Assembly (NCBI RefSeq): GCF_007556705.1
Contig: NZ_VJOL01000026.1
Location: 1 to 37,933, forward strand
DNA: 37,933 nucleotides
Source of the DNA: Tepidimonas thermarum
GTDB taxonomy: Bacteria > Pseudomonadota > Gammaproteobacteria > Burkholderiales > Burkholderiaceae_C
Reading direction: 5' to 3'
A model generated the notes under the pieces. That model was not told where the DNA came from. It made no database searches and worked only from the letters and a program-made list of their open reading frames with translations. The position numbers and the translations under genes were made by a program. Positions 15,123-24,237 of the stretch are shown piece after piece. Every line of letters begins with the position of its first letter. Position 1 is the first letter of the stretch.

Positions 15123-16409
15123 ATGCAAGGGCTTCATCTGACGGCTGATCTGTACGACTGCCGAGGGGCCGACGGTCTGATGACCGATGCGGCGGTGTTG
15201 GCCGAGCTGTGCCGGCGTCACACGGTGGGGGTCGGGCTGACCCTGGTCGATGAAAAGTGGTACCCGTTTCCGCCCTACAACGGGCAGCCGGGCGGGGTGA
15301 CCGGCATGTTGCTGCTGGCCGAGTCGCACCTGGCGGTGCACACGTGGCCCGAGCGGCGCGCCGTCACGCTCGACGTGTACGTGTGCAACTTCACCACCGA
15401 CAATTCGTCCAAGGCCGAGGCCTTGCTGCGCGAGATCGTGGCGGCCTTCGAGCCCGGACGCAGCGAAATCCACCGCCTGCAGCGCGGCAGCGAGCAGCGC
15501 CCGCCGGTCGAGACCATCCTCGAGGCGCTCAACGACGCCGGCGATGCGGTGTACGGCTTCACCGCCAGCGAGCGCGTGCTGGCGCGGCGCAGTCCGTACC
15601 AGACCATCGAGCTGTTGCGCACGCCGCGCTTTGGGCTGGCCATGCGCATCGACGGGCATTTCATGACCTCGGAAGGCGAGGAGTTCTACTACCACGAGTG
15701 CCTGGTGCACCCGGCGGCGGTGGCGCATGGCGCCCCGCGGCAGGTGCTCATCATCGGCGGGGGCGACGGCGGCGCGGCCGAAGAGGTGCTCAAGCACCGC
15801 AGCGTCGAGCGCGTCGTCATGGCCGAGCTCGACGGCGAGGTGGTGGCCATCGCCAAGGAACATTTGCGCGCGGTGCACCGCGGGGTGTTCGACGACCCGC
15901 GGCTGCAGGTGCGCATTGGCGACGGGCTGGCCTACGTGGCCGATACGGATGAGCGCTTTGACCTGATTTTGCTCGACCTGACCGACCCCGAAACGCCCGC
16001 AGGGTCGCTCTACACCGAGGCGTTTTTCCGCTCGCTGCGGCGCATCCTGCAGCCGGGCGGCGCGGTGGTGCTGCACACCGGCACCCCGGTGTTCGAGCCG
16101 CAGCAGGTGCAGCGCATCACCGCAGCCTTGCGCGCCGTGTTCGCGCAGGTGCACCCGTTTGGCCTGTACGTGCCGCTGTACGGGGCGTACTGGGGCTTTG
16201 CCGTGGCGTCCGACCGGCTGCAGCCGCGCGCCCTCGACGCGGCCACGCTGGCGCAACGTGTGGACGCGCTGCCGGACCTGCAGTACTACAACGCCGACGT
16301 GCACCACGCGCTGTTTGCGCTGCCCACGTTCTACCGCCGCCTGGTCCAACCCGCCGCGCAGGCGGGCGCCGCGGACCGGGCGTTATGCGCCGAGCCGGCC
16401 GCGGTCTGA
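15123..16409 (+). CDS. Fused S-adenosylmethionine decarboxylase-spermidine synthase
   Basis: This 428-residue protein joins two consecutive polyamine enzymes. Residues 1 to about 120 form a prokaryotic AdoMet decarboxylase: AESHLAVHTWPE carries Ser68, the residue that self-cleavage turns into the pyruvoyl cofactor. Residues about 150-428 form an aminopropyltransferase (SpeE type) with the GGGDGG nucleotide-binding loop at 212-217, an acidic ELDGEVV strand end and the catalytic-type LTDPETPAG loop. Decarboxylated AdoMet made by the first half would feed the second to make spermidine from putrescine; another diamine or triamine acceptor is possible. The ATG at 15123 follows a GGGGGA stretch. 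Confidence 0.9.
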   Translation: MQGLHLTADLYDCRGADGLMTDAAVLAELCRRHTVGVGLTLVDEKWYPFPPYNGQPGGVTGMLLLAESHLAVHTWPERRAVTLDVYVCNFTTDNSSKAEALLREIVAAFEPGRSEIHRLQRGSEQRPPVETILEALNDAGDAVYGFTASERVLARRSPYQTIELLRTPRFGLAMRIDGHFMTSEGEEFYYHECLVHPAAVAHGAPRQVLIIGGGDGGAAEEVLKHRSVERVVMAELDGEVVAIAKEHLRAVHRGVFDDPRLQVRIGDGLAYVADTDERFDLILLDLTDPETPAGSLYTEAFFRSLRRILQPGGAVVLHTGTPVFEPQQVQRITAALRAVFAQVHPFGLYVPLYGAYWGFAVASDRLQPRALDAATLAQRVDALPDLQYYNADVHHALFALPTFYRRLVQPAAQAGAADRALCAEPAAV

Positions 16410-16496
16410 CGGGCGCAACCATGCCCCGGCGCCCGCTGCGCCGCGAGCTTGCTACCATCGGGTGTACGCGGGCGGCGGCGTCCGAAGGGGCATCTC

Positions 16497-18494
16497 ATGG
16501 AGCGTTGGGCAGCAGTCGCGTCCCCGGGCGGGGGCGCGCAGCGGCGGTCGCGGGTCGCGAAATGGCGCATCGCGCGCATCGGGCGCATCGCATGGCTGAT
16601 GCTGGCAACCGGCAGCGCAGGGACGGCGGCGGCAGATGGCGCGTGGACCGAGGCCGATTATTTTGCGCCCGTGCCCGAGGTGCTGACCGTCACGCGGCTG
16701 GCGCAGCCGCTGGAGCATGTGCCCGGCTCGGTCACGGTGATCGACCGCGACATCATCCAACGCAGCGGCGCGCGCGATATGACTGACTTGCTGCGCCTGG
16801 TGCCTGGCTATCTGGTGGGGGGATTCAACGGCGCCAACATCACGGCCGCCTACCACATGCCGCTCGACGAATACGGGCAGCGCAACCTGGTGTTGGTCGA
16901 TGGCCGCTCGCTCTACAACAGCGGCTATGCGAACGGAACGACGCGCGCGCTCATGACGGTCGCGCTCGATGACATCGAGCGCATCGAGGTTTTTCGCGGC
17001 ACCAACTCGGCCGCGTATGGTGCCAATGCGCTCTTTGGCGTCATCAACGTCATTACGCGCCACCCCGCGGATGTCGAGCGGCGGCGCGTGGCGATCAGCG
17101 TTGGCAACGATGGCATCCGCGATGTCACCGCCGGGCTGGCGTGGGAGCACGGGGCCAGCCAGCACCGGTTGACGGTGCACCGGCGCGGGGACGAGGGCTA
17201 CCGCCCTGGCTCGGGTGTCAACGACGACCGGCGCGTGGCCCAGCTGCACTGGCGGGCCGACGGCGTCGCGGCACCCGGGTGGGAATGGTCATGGCGGGCC
17301 GGGGTGAGTGATTTGGCCCTGGGGATGGGCTACGCCGGCAACGTGGGTGATGCCCCGCGCACGATGCGCTACCGCAACCTCTACGGCCAGGCCCAGCTGC
17401 GGGTGGAGGTCTCGGCCAGCGACGCGGTTCAGGCGATGCTCAGCTGGGACCGCATCGATACCGACGACCGCTTTGACTACGCGCCGATCCCCCCGGTGGT
17501 GGTGGACTTCGGCGCGCGGGAGCAGCGGCTGGCCCTGGAGCTGCAGCACCAGCGGCAGTGGGGCGAGGGACTGCGCACGGTATGGGGTTTGGGTTGGAGC
17601 GATGACCGCATCCGCTCTCGGCCGCTGTTCGATACCGAAGCGGTGATCTCGGCACAGCGCTGGCGCGTGTTCGGCACCGCCGAGTGGGCGTGGTCGCCGC
17701 GCTGGCTGCTCAATGCGGGGTTGTACGCGACCCACGACAGTCGTGTGGGCACCGGTGCCTGGCCGCGCCTGATGGTCAACTACCGGCTGGGCGACCACCA
17801 CACGCTGCGTGCCGGCGTCACGCGCGCCGCGCGCGACCCGTCGCTGTTCGATCTGGCAGCCAACGTCCGCTACCGTTTCCCGACCCCGCCGTACGAGATT
17901 GCCACTGTCGTCTCCAGCGGCACCATCGAGCCCGAGCGGCTGTTGGTGCAAGAGCTGGGCTACCTGGGCCAATGGCCGGCCCGGCAGCTCACGCTGGACG
18001 TGCGGCTGGCGCGTGAGCGCCTGCGCGACTATATCGAGGAAATCCGGGTGCCGGGCAGCCAGCGGCGCGATTTCATCAACCGCGGCGGTTTTGCCATGCG
18101 TTCGCTGGAGTATCAACTGCGCTGGCATCCGCGCCGCGATACCCGCCTGTGGCTGGGCCAGACGTGGACGGACGCGGAGTGGATTGACGCCAACTACTTG
18201 CGCCAGCCGCCGCGCCGGATGCTGACCGGCGGGTGGTGGCAGCGCGTGGGCGCGCAGTGGGACCTGGCCGTGCTGGCCGCAGCCCAAAGTCGCATGAGCT
18301 GGCGCCAGCCGGGCCGGCATTCGCTGCCTGGCCGCCTGCGCCTGGATGCGCGGCTGGCGCGCACCTGGCGTGACGGGCCCACGACCTCAGAGCTCGCATT
18401 CACGGTCCAATCGGTGGGCGGCGCGCAGCCAGCCTTCATTCCCGAACGGGTGCTCGATCGGCGGGTGTTCGTGACGTGGCGCTTGTCGCAGTGA
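16497..18494 (+). CDS. TonB-dependent outer-membrane receptor
   Basis: This 665-residue receptor has a long signal region with its hydrophobic core near residues 31-45, a TonB-box-like EVLTVTR (61-67), a plug domain (GSVTVIDRDIIQRSGARDMTDLLRLVPGY and later DDIERIEVFRGTNSAAYGANALFGVINVIT) and a C-terminal beta-barrel ending RRVFVTWRLSQ. Such receptors import iron chelates, cobalamin or other scarce ligands with energy from TonB. The ATG at 16497 follows AAGGGG. It is the first gene of an operon with a periplasmic binding protein (gap 7 nt) and a diguanylate cyclase, which suggests sensing as well as, or instead of, import. The ligand is unknown. Confidence 0.88.
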   Translation: MERWAAVASPGGGAQRRSRVAKWRIARIGRIAWLMLATGSAGTAAADGAWTEADYFAPVPEVLTVTRLAQPLEHVPGSVTVIDRDIIQRSGARDMTDLLRLVPGYLVGGFNGANITAAYHMPLDEYGQRNLVLVDGRSLYNSGYANGTTRALMTVALDDIERIEVFRGTNSAAYGANALFGVINVITRHPADVERRRVAISVGNDGIRDVTAGLAWEHGASQHRLTVHRRGDEGYRPGSGVNDDRRVAQLHWRADGVAAPGWEWSWRAGVSDLALGMGYAGNVGDAPRTMRYRNLYGQAQLRVEVSASDAVQAMLSWDRIDTDDRFDYAPIPPVVVDFGAREQRLALELQHQRQWGEGLRTVWGLGWSDDRIRSRPLFDTEAVISAQRWRVFGTAEWAWSPRWLLNAGLYATHDSRVGTGAWPRLMVNYRLGDHHTLRAGVTRAARDPSLFDLAANVRYRFPTPPYEIATVVSSGTIEPERLLVQELGYLGQWPARQLTLDVRLARERLRDYIEEIRVPGSQRRDFINRGGFAMRSLEYQLRWHPRRDTRLWLGQTWTDAEWIDANYLRQPPRRMLTGGWWQRVGAQWDLAVLAAAQSRMSWRQPGRHSLPGRLRLDARLARTWRDGPTTSELAFTVQSVGGAQPAFIPERVLDRRVFVTWRLSQ

Positions 18495-18501
18495 GGGGCG
18501 G

Positions 18502-19461
18502 GTGAGCGGCGCGATGGCACGGCTTGGGGTGGCGCGGCGCGCGCTGCTGCTGGCGGCGTGTGCCGGTTGGGCGCCGGTGCCCGCGCGCGCCGCTGCGAGT
18601 GCCGTCTGGGTGGCCCAATCGGATACCGGCGCCGCCAACGAGGAGGCGGCCGGCGCCCTGCGCGAAGTGCTGGCACCCGTTGCCGAGGTGCATGTGGGCC
18701 TATGGCCCCATGTGGGGGCGGGCGCTGGCGACGTTCCACCCCGTCTCGTCATCGCGCTGGGCGTGGCGGCGTTGCGCGGCGCGCTGGCACGGCGCGGGCG
18801 TGATGCGCCGCTGGAGCGGGTGCCGATCCTGGCCGGCCTCGTGCCCAGCCATGCGGTGCAGACGGAAGTACCGCCCGGCACCCCTCTGGTCGGCGCGCTG
18901 GTGCTCGAGCAACCGGCGGCGCGGTACGGGGAGTTGATACGGCTGGCCATGCCGCAGCGGCGCCGCATCGGTGTGCTGGTGGGGCAACCCCCGGCAGGTT
19001 GGCTGGAGGCCTTGCGGCGCTGGGCGGTCAGGGCCGACCGCCAGCTGGTGCTGGAGACTGTGGGCGAAGACGGTCTGGTGCCGGCGCTGCGCCGGGTGCT
19101 CGAATCGGCGGACGTGCTGCTGGCCACCCCGGACCCGATGGTGTACACGCCGGCGTCGCTGCAAAACATTCTGATCGCGTCCTACCGGCGCCGGGTTCCC
19201 GTGGTCAGCTATGCCCCCGCGCACGCGCGGGCCGGGGCGGTGCTGGCGCTGGCGGTGACGCCCGCGCAGGCGGGGCGTCAAATGGGCGAGGTGGCGCGTG
19301 CCGCGCTGCGCGGGCAGGCGCTGCCGGCACTGGTGGCGGCGCGGGACTTTCAGGTGATGGTCAACGACGCGGTGGCGCGTTCGTTGGACATCGCGCTGCC
19401 CACGGCTGCCGAGCTGGAAGCCACCCTGCGCCAACGCAGCGGACTGGAGGGGCGCGCATGA
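18502..19461 (+). CDS. Periplasmic ABC-type substrate-binding protein (no transporter partner)
   Basis: This protein of about 319 residues has a signal peptide ending near ARAAA and a two-lobed binding-protein pattern resembling the ABC_sub_bind (TrpX-like) family: an early VIALGVAALRG segment, a middle RRRIGVLVG and a later SADVLLATPDPMVYTP. No ABC permease or ATPase is nearby, so it may act as a sensory binding protein. The GTG at 18502 has GAGGGG just upstream; an ATG at 18514 is an alternative. Its stop overlaps the next start (ATGA), so it is coupled to the diguanylate cyclase, and I infer that it controls that enzyme from the periplasm. Confidence 0.75.
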   Translation: MSGAMARLGVARRALLLAACAGWAPVPARAAASAVWVAQSDTGAANEEAAGALREVLAPVAEVHVGLWPHVGAGAGDVPPRLVIALGVAALRGALARRGRDAPLERVPILAGLVPSHAVQTEVPPGTPLVGALVLEQPAARYGELIRLAMPQRRRIGVLVGQPPAGWLEALRRWAVRADRQLVLETVGEDGLVPALRRVLESADVLLATPDPMVYTPASLQNILIASYRRRVPVVSYAPAHARAGAVLALAVTPAQAGRQMGEVARAALRGQALPALVAARDFQVMVNDAVARSLDIALPTAAELEATLRQRSGLEGRA

Positions 19462-20804
19462 ACTTGGCGCAGCAAAACCGGCGCATCGCCTGGCGTTTGT
19501 GGTGGGCGGCCGCCCTGCCGGCCCTGCTCGTGCTGCTCGTGCTGGCGCTGGGGTTGGTCGAGCGTCACCGGCGCGATGTCACGGCGGCCTGGCAGCAGCG
19601 CGCCGTGGCCAGCGCGCACCAGTTGGCGGCATCGTCGGCGTTTGCCCTTTTTGCCGACAACCGCGAGGCCATGGAACGCCTGGTCGAAGCCACCCGCGCC
19701 AGCGATGCGCAGTTGCTGGGTGTGGCCCTGTACGGGCCCGATCAGCGTCTGCGCGGGCTATCCGGGCTGGTGCGTATCACGCCGGCGATGCTCACCGATC
19801 ACGATCTGGTGACGGTAGGCGCGGACGACATCGTCGTGGTGGCTCCGGTGCGCCAGCACATGGTCACCGGCGACGACTGGTTCGGCCCTGTTGGCGAGGC
19901 CGCTGTCGCGGCCGGCGCCCCGTTGGGACATGTGGTGCTGCGGCTGGATCTGAGCGGATTGCAGCGTGACCGGCGCGCCTTCTGGGGCTGGGCGCTGGCC
20001 CTGGCCGTGTTGGCGCTGGCGGTGGCGGCGGTGCTGGCCTACCGCATCGCCGCCAGTGTGACGCAGCCCCTGGCGCACATCAGCGATGTGGTGCTGCGCA
20101 TTGGCCAGGGCGACCTGACGGCGCGCGCGCAGCCGCGGCGGCGCGGGATTTTGGAGCCCCTCGGGGAAGGCGTGAACGCGATGGCCGATGCGGTGGCCAG
20201 CCACCAGGCCCAGCTCGAGCAGCGCGTGCAGGACGCAACCCAGGAGCTGCGACGCCAAAAAGACGAGGCCGAGCGGCTGGTCCGCGTGGACTTGCTCACG
20301 GGTCTGGCCACGCGCCGCGCGTTCACCGAGCAGGCGCAGGCCGAGGTGTTGCGCGCCCACCGCTATGGCGAGCCGCTGGCGCTCATCATGTTCGACCTCG
20401 ACCATTTCAAGGCCATCAACGACAGCCACGGGCACGCGGTGGGGGATATGGTGCTGGCCGGTTTTGGCCGCGTGTTGGCGGCGGAATTGCGCCAGGTTGA
20501 TGCGATCGCCCGTCTGGGCGGCGAGGAGTTCGTGGCCTTGATGCCGCGCTGCGATGTGGCTGCTGCCCGGCAAGCGGCCGAGCGGGTGCGCGCGGTGGCC
20601 GAGCAGCAGCGGCTGCAACACCACGGCCACAGCGTCGTGTTGACCGTCAGCGCTGGGGTAGCCCTGCTCGATCCGCGCGATGCCGGCTGGGAGACGCTGC
20701 TGGCCCGGGCCGACGCCGCGTTGTACGAGGCCAAGCGAGGCGGGCGCAACCGGGTGGTGGTTGCGCTGCCGCCCGCTGCGCCGCCCCCCGGGCCCCGCGT
20801 TTAG
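19458..20804 (+). CDS. Membrane diguanylate cyclase (periplasmic sensor-HAMP-GGDEF)
   Basis: This is a 448-residue inner-membrane enzyme. Transmembrane helix 1 spans about 12-34, and a periplasmic domain of about 140 residues (with [17 protein letters not shown] resembling CHASE8 sensors of YfiN-type proteins) leads to transmembrane helix 2 at about 175-198. A HAMP linker with ITxPL-like VTQPLAHI, a short coiled coil and the GGDEF domain follow. The active-site motif is GGEEF (354-358), and the inhibitory I-site RQVD (345-348) lies five residues before it, so c-di-GMP synthesis with product inhibition is expected. The ATG at 19458 overlaps the stop of the binding-protein gene. Its stop codon overlaps the convergent argH stop. 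Confidence 0.9.
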   Translation: MNLAQQNRRIAWRLWWAAALPALLVLLVLALGLVERHRRDVTAAWQQRAVASAHQLAASSAFALFADNREAMERLVEATRASDAQLLGVALYGPDQRLRGLSGLVRITPAMLTDHDLVTVGADDIVVVAPVRQHMVTGDDWFGPVGEAAVAAGAPLGHVVLRLDLSGLQRDRRAFWGWALALAVLALAVAAVLAYRIAASVTQPLAHISDVVLRIGQGDLTARAQPRRRGILEPLGEGVNAMADAVASHQAQLEQRVQDATQELRRQKDEAERLVRVDLLTGLATRRAFTEQAQAEVLRAHRYGEPLALIMFDLDHFKAINDSHGHAVGDMVLAGFGRVLAAELRQVDAIARLGGEEFVALMPRCDVAAARQAAERVRAVAEQQRLQHHGHSVVLTVSAGVALLDPRDAGWETLLARADAALYEAKRGGRNRVVVALPPAAPPPGPRV

Positions 20805-22252
20805 GCCAAGCGGGCGCGGTGGCGTTCGATTTGCTGCTGCACCTGCGTGGGCGCGGTGCCGCCCACGGTGCGACGCGCCGCCACGCTGCCTGGCAGCGTG
20901 AGCACGGCGTAAACATCCTCCCCGATGGCGGGGTGAAAGCGCTGCAGCGCCGCCAGCGGCAACTCGCTCAGATCAACGCCTTGCTCGCTGGCCGCGCGCA
21001 CGGCCGCGGCCACGGTCTCGTGCGCGTCGCGGAAGGGCACCCCCTTGCGCACCAGGTAGTCGGCCAGGTCGGTGGCGGTGGCAAAGCCCTTGCGGGCCGC
21101 GGCCTCCATCGCGGCACGGTTGACCGTGATGCCGCCACTGCGCTGCCCGGTGGTGGCGTCGCGCTCGCCGCCGATCATGTCCACGAAGATGCGCAGGGTG
21201 TCGCGCAGCGTGTCCACGGTGTCGAACAGCGGCTCCTTGTCCTCCTGGTTGTCTTTGTTGTAGGCCAGCGGCTGGCCTTTCATGAGGGTGAGCAACCCCA
21301 CCAAATGGCCCACCACGCGCCCGGTCTTGCCACGCGCCAGCTCGGGCACGTCGGGGTTTTTCTTCTGCGGCATGATCGAGCTGCCGGTGGTGAAGCGGTC
21401 GGCGATGCGGATGAAGCCAAAGTTCTGGCTCATCCACAGGATCAGCTCTTCGCTCAGGCGGCTGATGTGCACCATGATGAGCGCGGCCGCGCCGGAGAAT
21501 TCGATCGCAAAGTCGCGGTCGCTGACCGCATCCAGGCTGTTGAGGCACAGCTGCGGCTCGCCGCGCTCGTCCACCATGCCCAGCGTGCGGGCCACGCGCG
21601 CGCGGTCCAGCGGGTAGGTGGTGCCGGCCAACGCGGCTGCGCCCAGCGGCAGCCGGTTGGTACGCCGGCGCACGTCGCGCAGCCGCTCCTCGTCACGCGC
21701 AAACATCTCCACGTAGGCCAGCAGGTGGTGCGCAAAGCTCACCGGCTGGGCCACCTGCAGGTGGGTAAAGCCCGGCAAAATCGTGTCCACGTGCTGCGCC
21801 GCCACGTCCACCAGCGCCGCTTGCAGCTCGCGCAGCAGGGCGATCAGGCCGTCGATTTCGTCGCGCAGCCAAAGGCGCACGTCGGTGGCCACCTGGTCGT
21901 TGCGGCTACGGCCGGTGTGCAGCCGCTTGCCCGCGTCGCCCACCAGCTGCGTCAGGCGCGCTTCGATGTTGAGGTGCACGTCCTCCAGCGCCAGCTTCCA
22001 CTCGAAGGTGCCGGCTTCGATTTCCTGCGCGATCTGCTGCAGGCCGCGCTGGATGTCGGCCCAATCCTGGGCGCTGATGATGCCCTGTGCGGCCAGCATC
22101 TCGGCGTGCGCCAGCGAGCCCTGGATGTCGGCCTTCCACAGCCGCCGGTCGAAGAAAACGCTGGCGGTGTAGCGCTGCACCAGCTCACTCATGGGTTCGG
22201 TGAACAGGGCCGACCAGGCCTGGGATTTGGCATCGAGCTGGTTGTGCGACAT
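20801..22252 (-). CDS. argH: Argininosuccinate lyase
   Basis: This 483-residue cytoplasmic enzyme splits argininosuccinate into arginine and fumarate, the last step of arginine synthesis. The fumarase/aspartase superfamily signature [12 protein letters not shown] is intact, as are the TGRSRNDQ and LPGFTHLQ substrate-binding segments. Length and ends fit the family. The ATG at 22252 is chosen because [13 protein letters not shown] matches the usual N-terminus. It is convergent with the diguanylate cyclase (stops overlap by 4 nt) and divergent from the LytTR regulator. A TAGAAT on the minus strand at 22331-22326 could be its -10. Confidence 0.96.
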   Translation of the reverse strand: MSHNQLDAKSQAWSALFTEPMSELVQRYTASVFFDRRLWKADIQGSLAHAEMLAAQGIISAQDWADIQRGLQQIAQEIEAGTFEWKLALEDVHLNIEARLTQLVGDAGKRLHTGRSRNDQVATDVRLWLRDEIDGLIALLRELQAALVDVAAQHVDTILPGFTHLQVAQPVSFAHHLLAYVEMFARDEERLRDVRRRTNRLPLGAAALAGTTYPLDRARVARTLGMVDERGEPQLCLNSLDAVSDRDFAIEFSGAAALIMVHISRLSEELILWMSQNFGFIRIADRFTTGSSIMPQKKNPDVPELARGKTGRVVGHLVGLLTLMKGQPLAYNKDNQEDKEPLFDTVDTLRDTLRIFVDMIGGERDATTGQRSGGITVNRAAMEAAARKGFATATDLADYLVRKGVPFRDAHETVAAAVRAASEQGVDLSELPLAALQRFHPAIGEDVYAVLTLPGSVAARRTVGGTAPTQVQQQIERHRARLA

Positions 22253-22273
22253 GGTCTGCAGTGGCCGTGCGCG

Positions 22274-22290
22274 ACCGGCCTCTGGCCGGT
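22274..22290. repeat. Small hairpin between argH and the LytTR regulator
   Basis: ACCGGCC (22274-22280) and GGCCGGT (22284-22290) are perfect 7-bp complements with a 3-nt loop. It lies in the argH leader on the minus strand and upstream of the regulator on the plus strand. No T-run follows on either strand, so it is not a classical terminator. Confidence 0.5.
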
Positions 22291-22305
22291 GCCGACGGAA
22301 AACGG

Positions 22306-22331
22306 TATAAAAACGGGGAGCAACGATTCTA
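22306..22331. promoter_or_regulatory. Divergent promoter region of argH and the LytTR regulator
   Basis: On the plus strand TATAAA (22306-22311) would start transcription about 50 nt before the regulator ATG. On the minus strand TAGAAT (22331-22326) would start argH transcription with a leader of about 67 nt. The two -10-like hexamers are only 14 bp apart, so the promoters would overlap. Confidence 0.35.
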
Positions 22332-22367
22332 CCGGGGGCGGCGCACGGTCCTGGCGGGGGTAGCACG

Positions 22368-23177
22368 ATGGTCACGCGGGTGCTGGTGGTGGACGACGAA
22401 GCCCTGGCGCGAGAGCGCTTGCGCAATGTGCTGGGCCGGCTGGACCCGGCGCTGGAGGTCGGCGAGGCCGCGGATGCGCGCAGCGCTTACGCGCGCCTGA
22501 TCAGCGAGCCCTGGGACGTGGTGTTGCTGGACGTGCACATGCCCGGTATGGATGGGTTGGGCTTGGCGGCGCTGCTGCACGGGCAGCGGCAGGCGCCGGC
22601 CGTGATATTCGTCACCGCGCACGCCGAGCACGCCTTGCGCGCCTTCGAGCTCGACGCGGTGGACTACCTGACCAAGCCCGTGCGCCAAGAGCGGCTGCGC
22701 CAGGCGCTGGACAAAGCGTTGCGCTGGCGCGCGGCAGCCACCCCGGCACCAGCTGGTGCGGGCAACGGCGCCGCCACCGGGGTACCCACGTCGGGCGCCG
22801 GTGTCGGCCCGTGCCTCGTGATCCATGACCGGGGCCGCACCGAACGGGTGCCGATCGAGGAGGTCATCTACCTCAAGGCCGAGCTCAAATACCTGACCGT
22901 GCGCACGCGCGAGCGCAGCTACATCTACGACGGTTCGTTGCACGAATTCGAGCGCACCCAGCCGGAGCGCTGGCTGCGCATCCACCGCAACGCGCTGGTG
23001 GCGCGCGAGCGGGTGCGCGCGCTCGAGCGCGTGCACGAACGCAGCGGCGACCAGGCCGGCGAGCCGTTCGATGGCTGGGTGGTGCGCCTGGACGGGGTGC
23101 CGGAGCGCTTGCAGGTTTCGCGCCGCCAACTGCCCAGCGTACGTGAGGCGCTGCTGGGCGAGCGCACGGCGTGCTAG
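22368..23177 (+). CDS. LytTR-type response regulator (AlgR-like)
   Basis: This 269-residue regulator has an N-terminal receiver domain with acidic pocket Asp9/Asp10, phospho-acceptor Asp55 in LLDVHMPG, Thr83 and Lys103, then an Ala/Pro/Gly-rich linker and a C-terminal LytTR DNA-binding domain ([18 protein letters not shown], and LRIHRNALV near residue 205). AlgR of Pseudomonas has this architecture and lies in the same place between argH and hemC. There its kinase gene sits between argH and the regulator; here the gap is only 115 bp, so no kinase is encoded. Targets cannot be read from the sequence. Confidence 0.9.
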   Translation: MVTRVLVVDDEALARERLRNVLGRLDPALEVGEAADARSAYARLISEPWDVVLLDVHMPGMDGLGLAALLHGQRQAPAVIFVTAHAEHALRAFELDAVDYLTKPVRQERLRQALDKALRWRAAATPAPAGAGNGAATGVPTSGAGVGPCLVIHDRGRTERVPIEEVIYLKAELKYLTVRTRERSYIYDGSLHEFERTQPERWLRIHRNALVARERVRALERVHERSGDQAGEPFDGWVVRLDGVPERLQVSRRQLPSVREALLGERTAC

Positions 23178-23180
23178 CAT
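23175..23180 (+). promoter_or_regulatory. Putative -10 element (TAGCAT) for leaderless hemC
   Basis: TAGCAT overlaps the stop codon of the LytTR gene and ends exactly 7 nt before the hemC ATG at 23188. No Shine-Dalgarno sequence precedes that ATG. Confidence 0.4.
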
Positions 23181-23187
23181 CCCCGGC

Positions 23188-24234
23188 ATGTCCGATCCCA
23201 CCACCGAGGCGATGGCCGCTGGGCCATCGGTTGCACGTCCGCCCGCCCTTGATTTGACGATTGCCACCCGCGAGAGCCGTCTGGCCCTGTGGCAAGCCGA
23301 GCACGTTCGCGCCGCCCTGCAAGCGCAGGGCCACCGCGTGACCCTGCTGGGCATGACCACGCGCGGCGATCAAATACTGGACCGGGCCTTGTCCAAGGTC
23401 GGCGGCAAAGGTCTGTTCGTCAAGGAGCTCGAAGTCGCCATGGCCGAGGGCCGGGCCGACTTGGCGGTGCACTCCCTCAAGGATGTGCCGATGGAGCTGC
23501 CGGAGGGCTTTGTGCTGGCCTGCGTGATGGCGCGCGAGGACCCGCGCGACGCGTGGGTGTCGCCCCATGCTGCGGGGCTCGAGGAGCTGCCCGCCGGCGC
23601 GGTCATTGGCACCTCCAGCCTGCGCCGCGTGGTGCTGTTGCGCGCGGCGCTGGCCCGCCTGGGGCGTGACGATGTGCGCATCGAGCCGCTGCGCGGCAAC
23701 CTGGACACACGGCTGCGCAAGCTCGACGAAGGCCAGTACCAGGCCATCGTGCTGGCCGCGGCCGGCCTGCGGCGTTTGGGTCTGCACGCGCGCATCCGGC
23801 GCGTGTTCGAGCCATCGGAGATGCTGCCCGCGGCGGGGCAGGGGGCCTTGGGCATCGAAATCCCCACGGGCCGACCGGCGCTGGCCGCGGCGCTGGCCCC
23901 CTTGGCGCACTGGCCCACCTGGCTGGCGGTGGCGGCGGAGCGCGCGGTGTCGCGCGCGCTGGGGGGCAGTTGCTCGGTGCCGCTGGCGGCCCACGCCACC
24001 TGGGTGGGCACGCCGCCGGCCCAGGCAGCGCACGCGGGCCGGCTGCGGCTGGAAGCCGCCTGGGGGGATGCCGAGGGCGCGCAACCCTTGCTGCGCACCA
24101 CGGTCGAGGCCGATGTGGCCGATGTGGCGCAGGCGCAAGCCTTGGGGCAGCGCGCCGCACAGGCCCTGATCCACCAGGGCGCCCGTATCGCGCCCGCGCC
24201 ATCCGACGATCCGCTGCCCGACCGGGCCGGGTAG
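23188..24234 (+). CDS. hemC: Hydroxymethylbilane synthase (porphobilinogen deaminase)
   Basis: This 348-residue cytoplasmic enzyme joins four porphobilinogens into hydroxymethylbilane in heme synthesis. Seen in the sequence are the N-terminal [16 protein letters not shown], the catalytic-Asp segment [13 protein letters not shown], the Arg-rich GTSSLRR, and the dipyrromethane cofactor cysteine Cys262 in [12 protein letters not shown]. The start at 23188 gives an 18-residue lead before the conserved core. It begins 11 nt after the LytTR gene and is followed 3 nt later by hemD. Confidence 0.96.
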   Translation: MSDPTTEAMAAGPSVARPPALDLTIATRESRLALWQAEHVRAALQAQGHRVTLLGMTTRGDQILDRALSKVGGKGLFVKELEVAMAEGRADLAVHSLKDVPMELPEGFVLACVMAREDPRDAWVSPHAAGLEELPAGAVIGTSSLRRVVLLRAALARLGRDDVRIEPLRGNLDTRLRKLDEGQYQAIVLAAAGLRRLGLHARIRRVFEPSEMLPAAGQGALGIEIPTGRPALAAALAPLAHWPTWLAVAAERAVSRALGGSCSVPLAAHATWVGTPPAQAAHAGRLRLEAAWGDAEGAQPLLRTTVEADVADVAQAQALGQRAAQALIHQGARIAPAPSDDPLPDRAG

Positions 24235-24237
24235 GCC

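Noticed and set aside
14208-16349. Minus-strand open frame of about 713 codons
   Set aside because: It is antisense to cytochrome c4 and the polyamine fusion, both with clear family motifs; its composition is typical of an antisense shadow.
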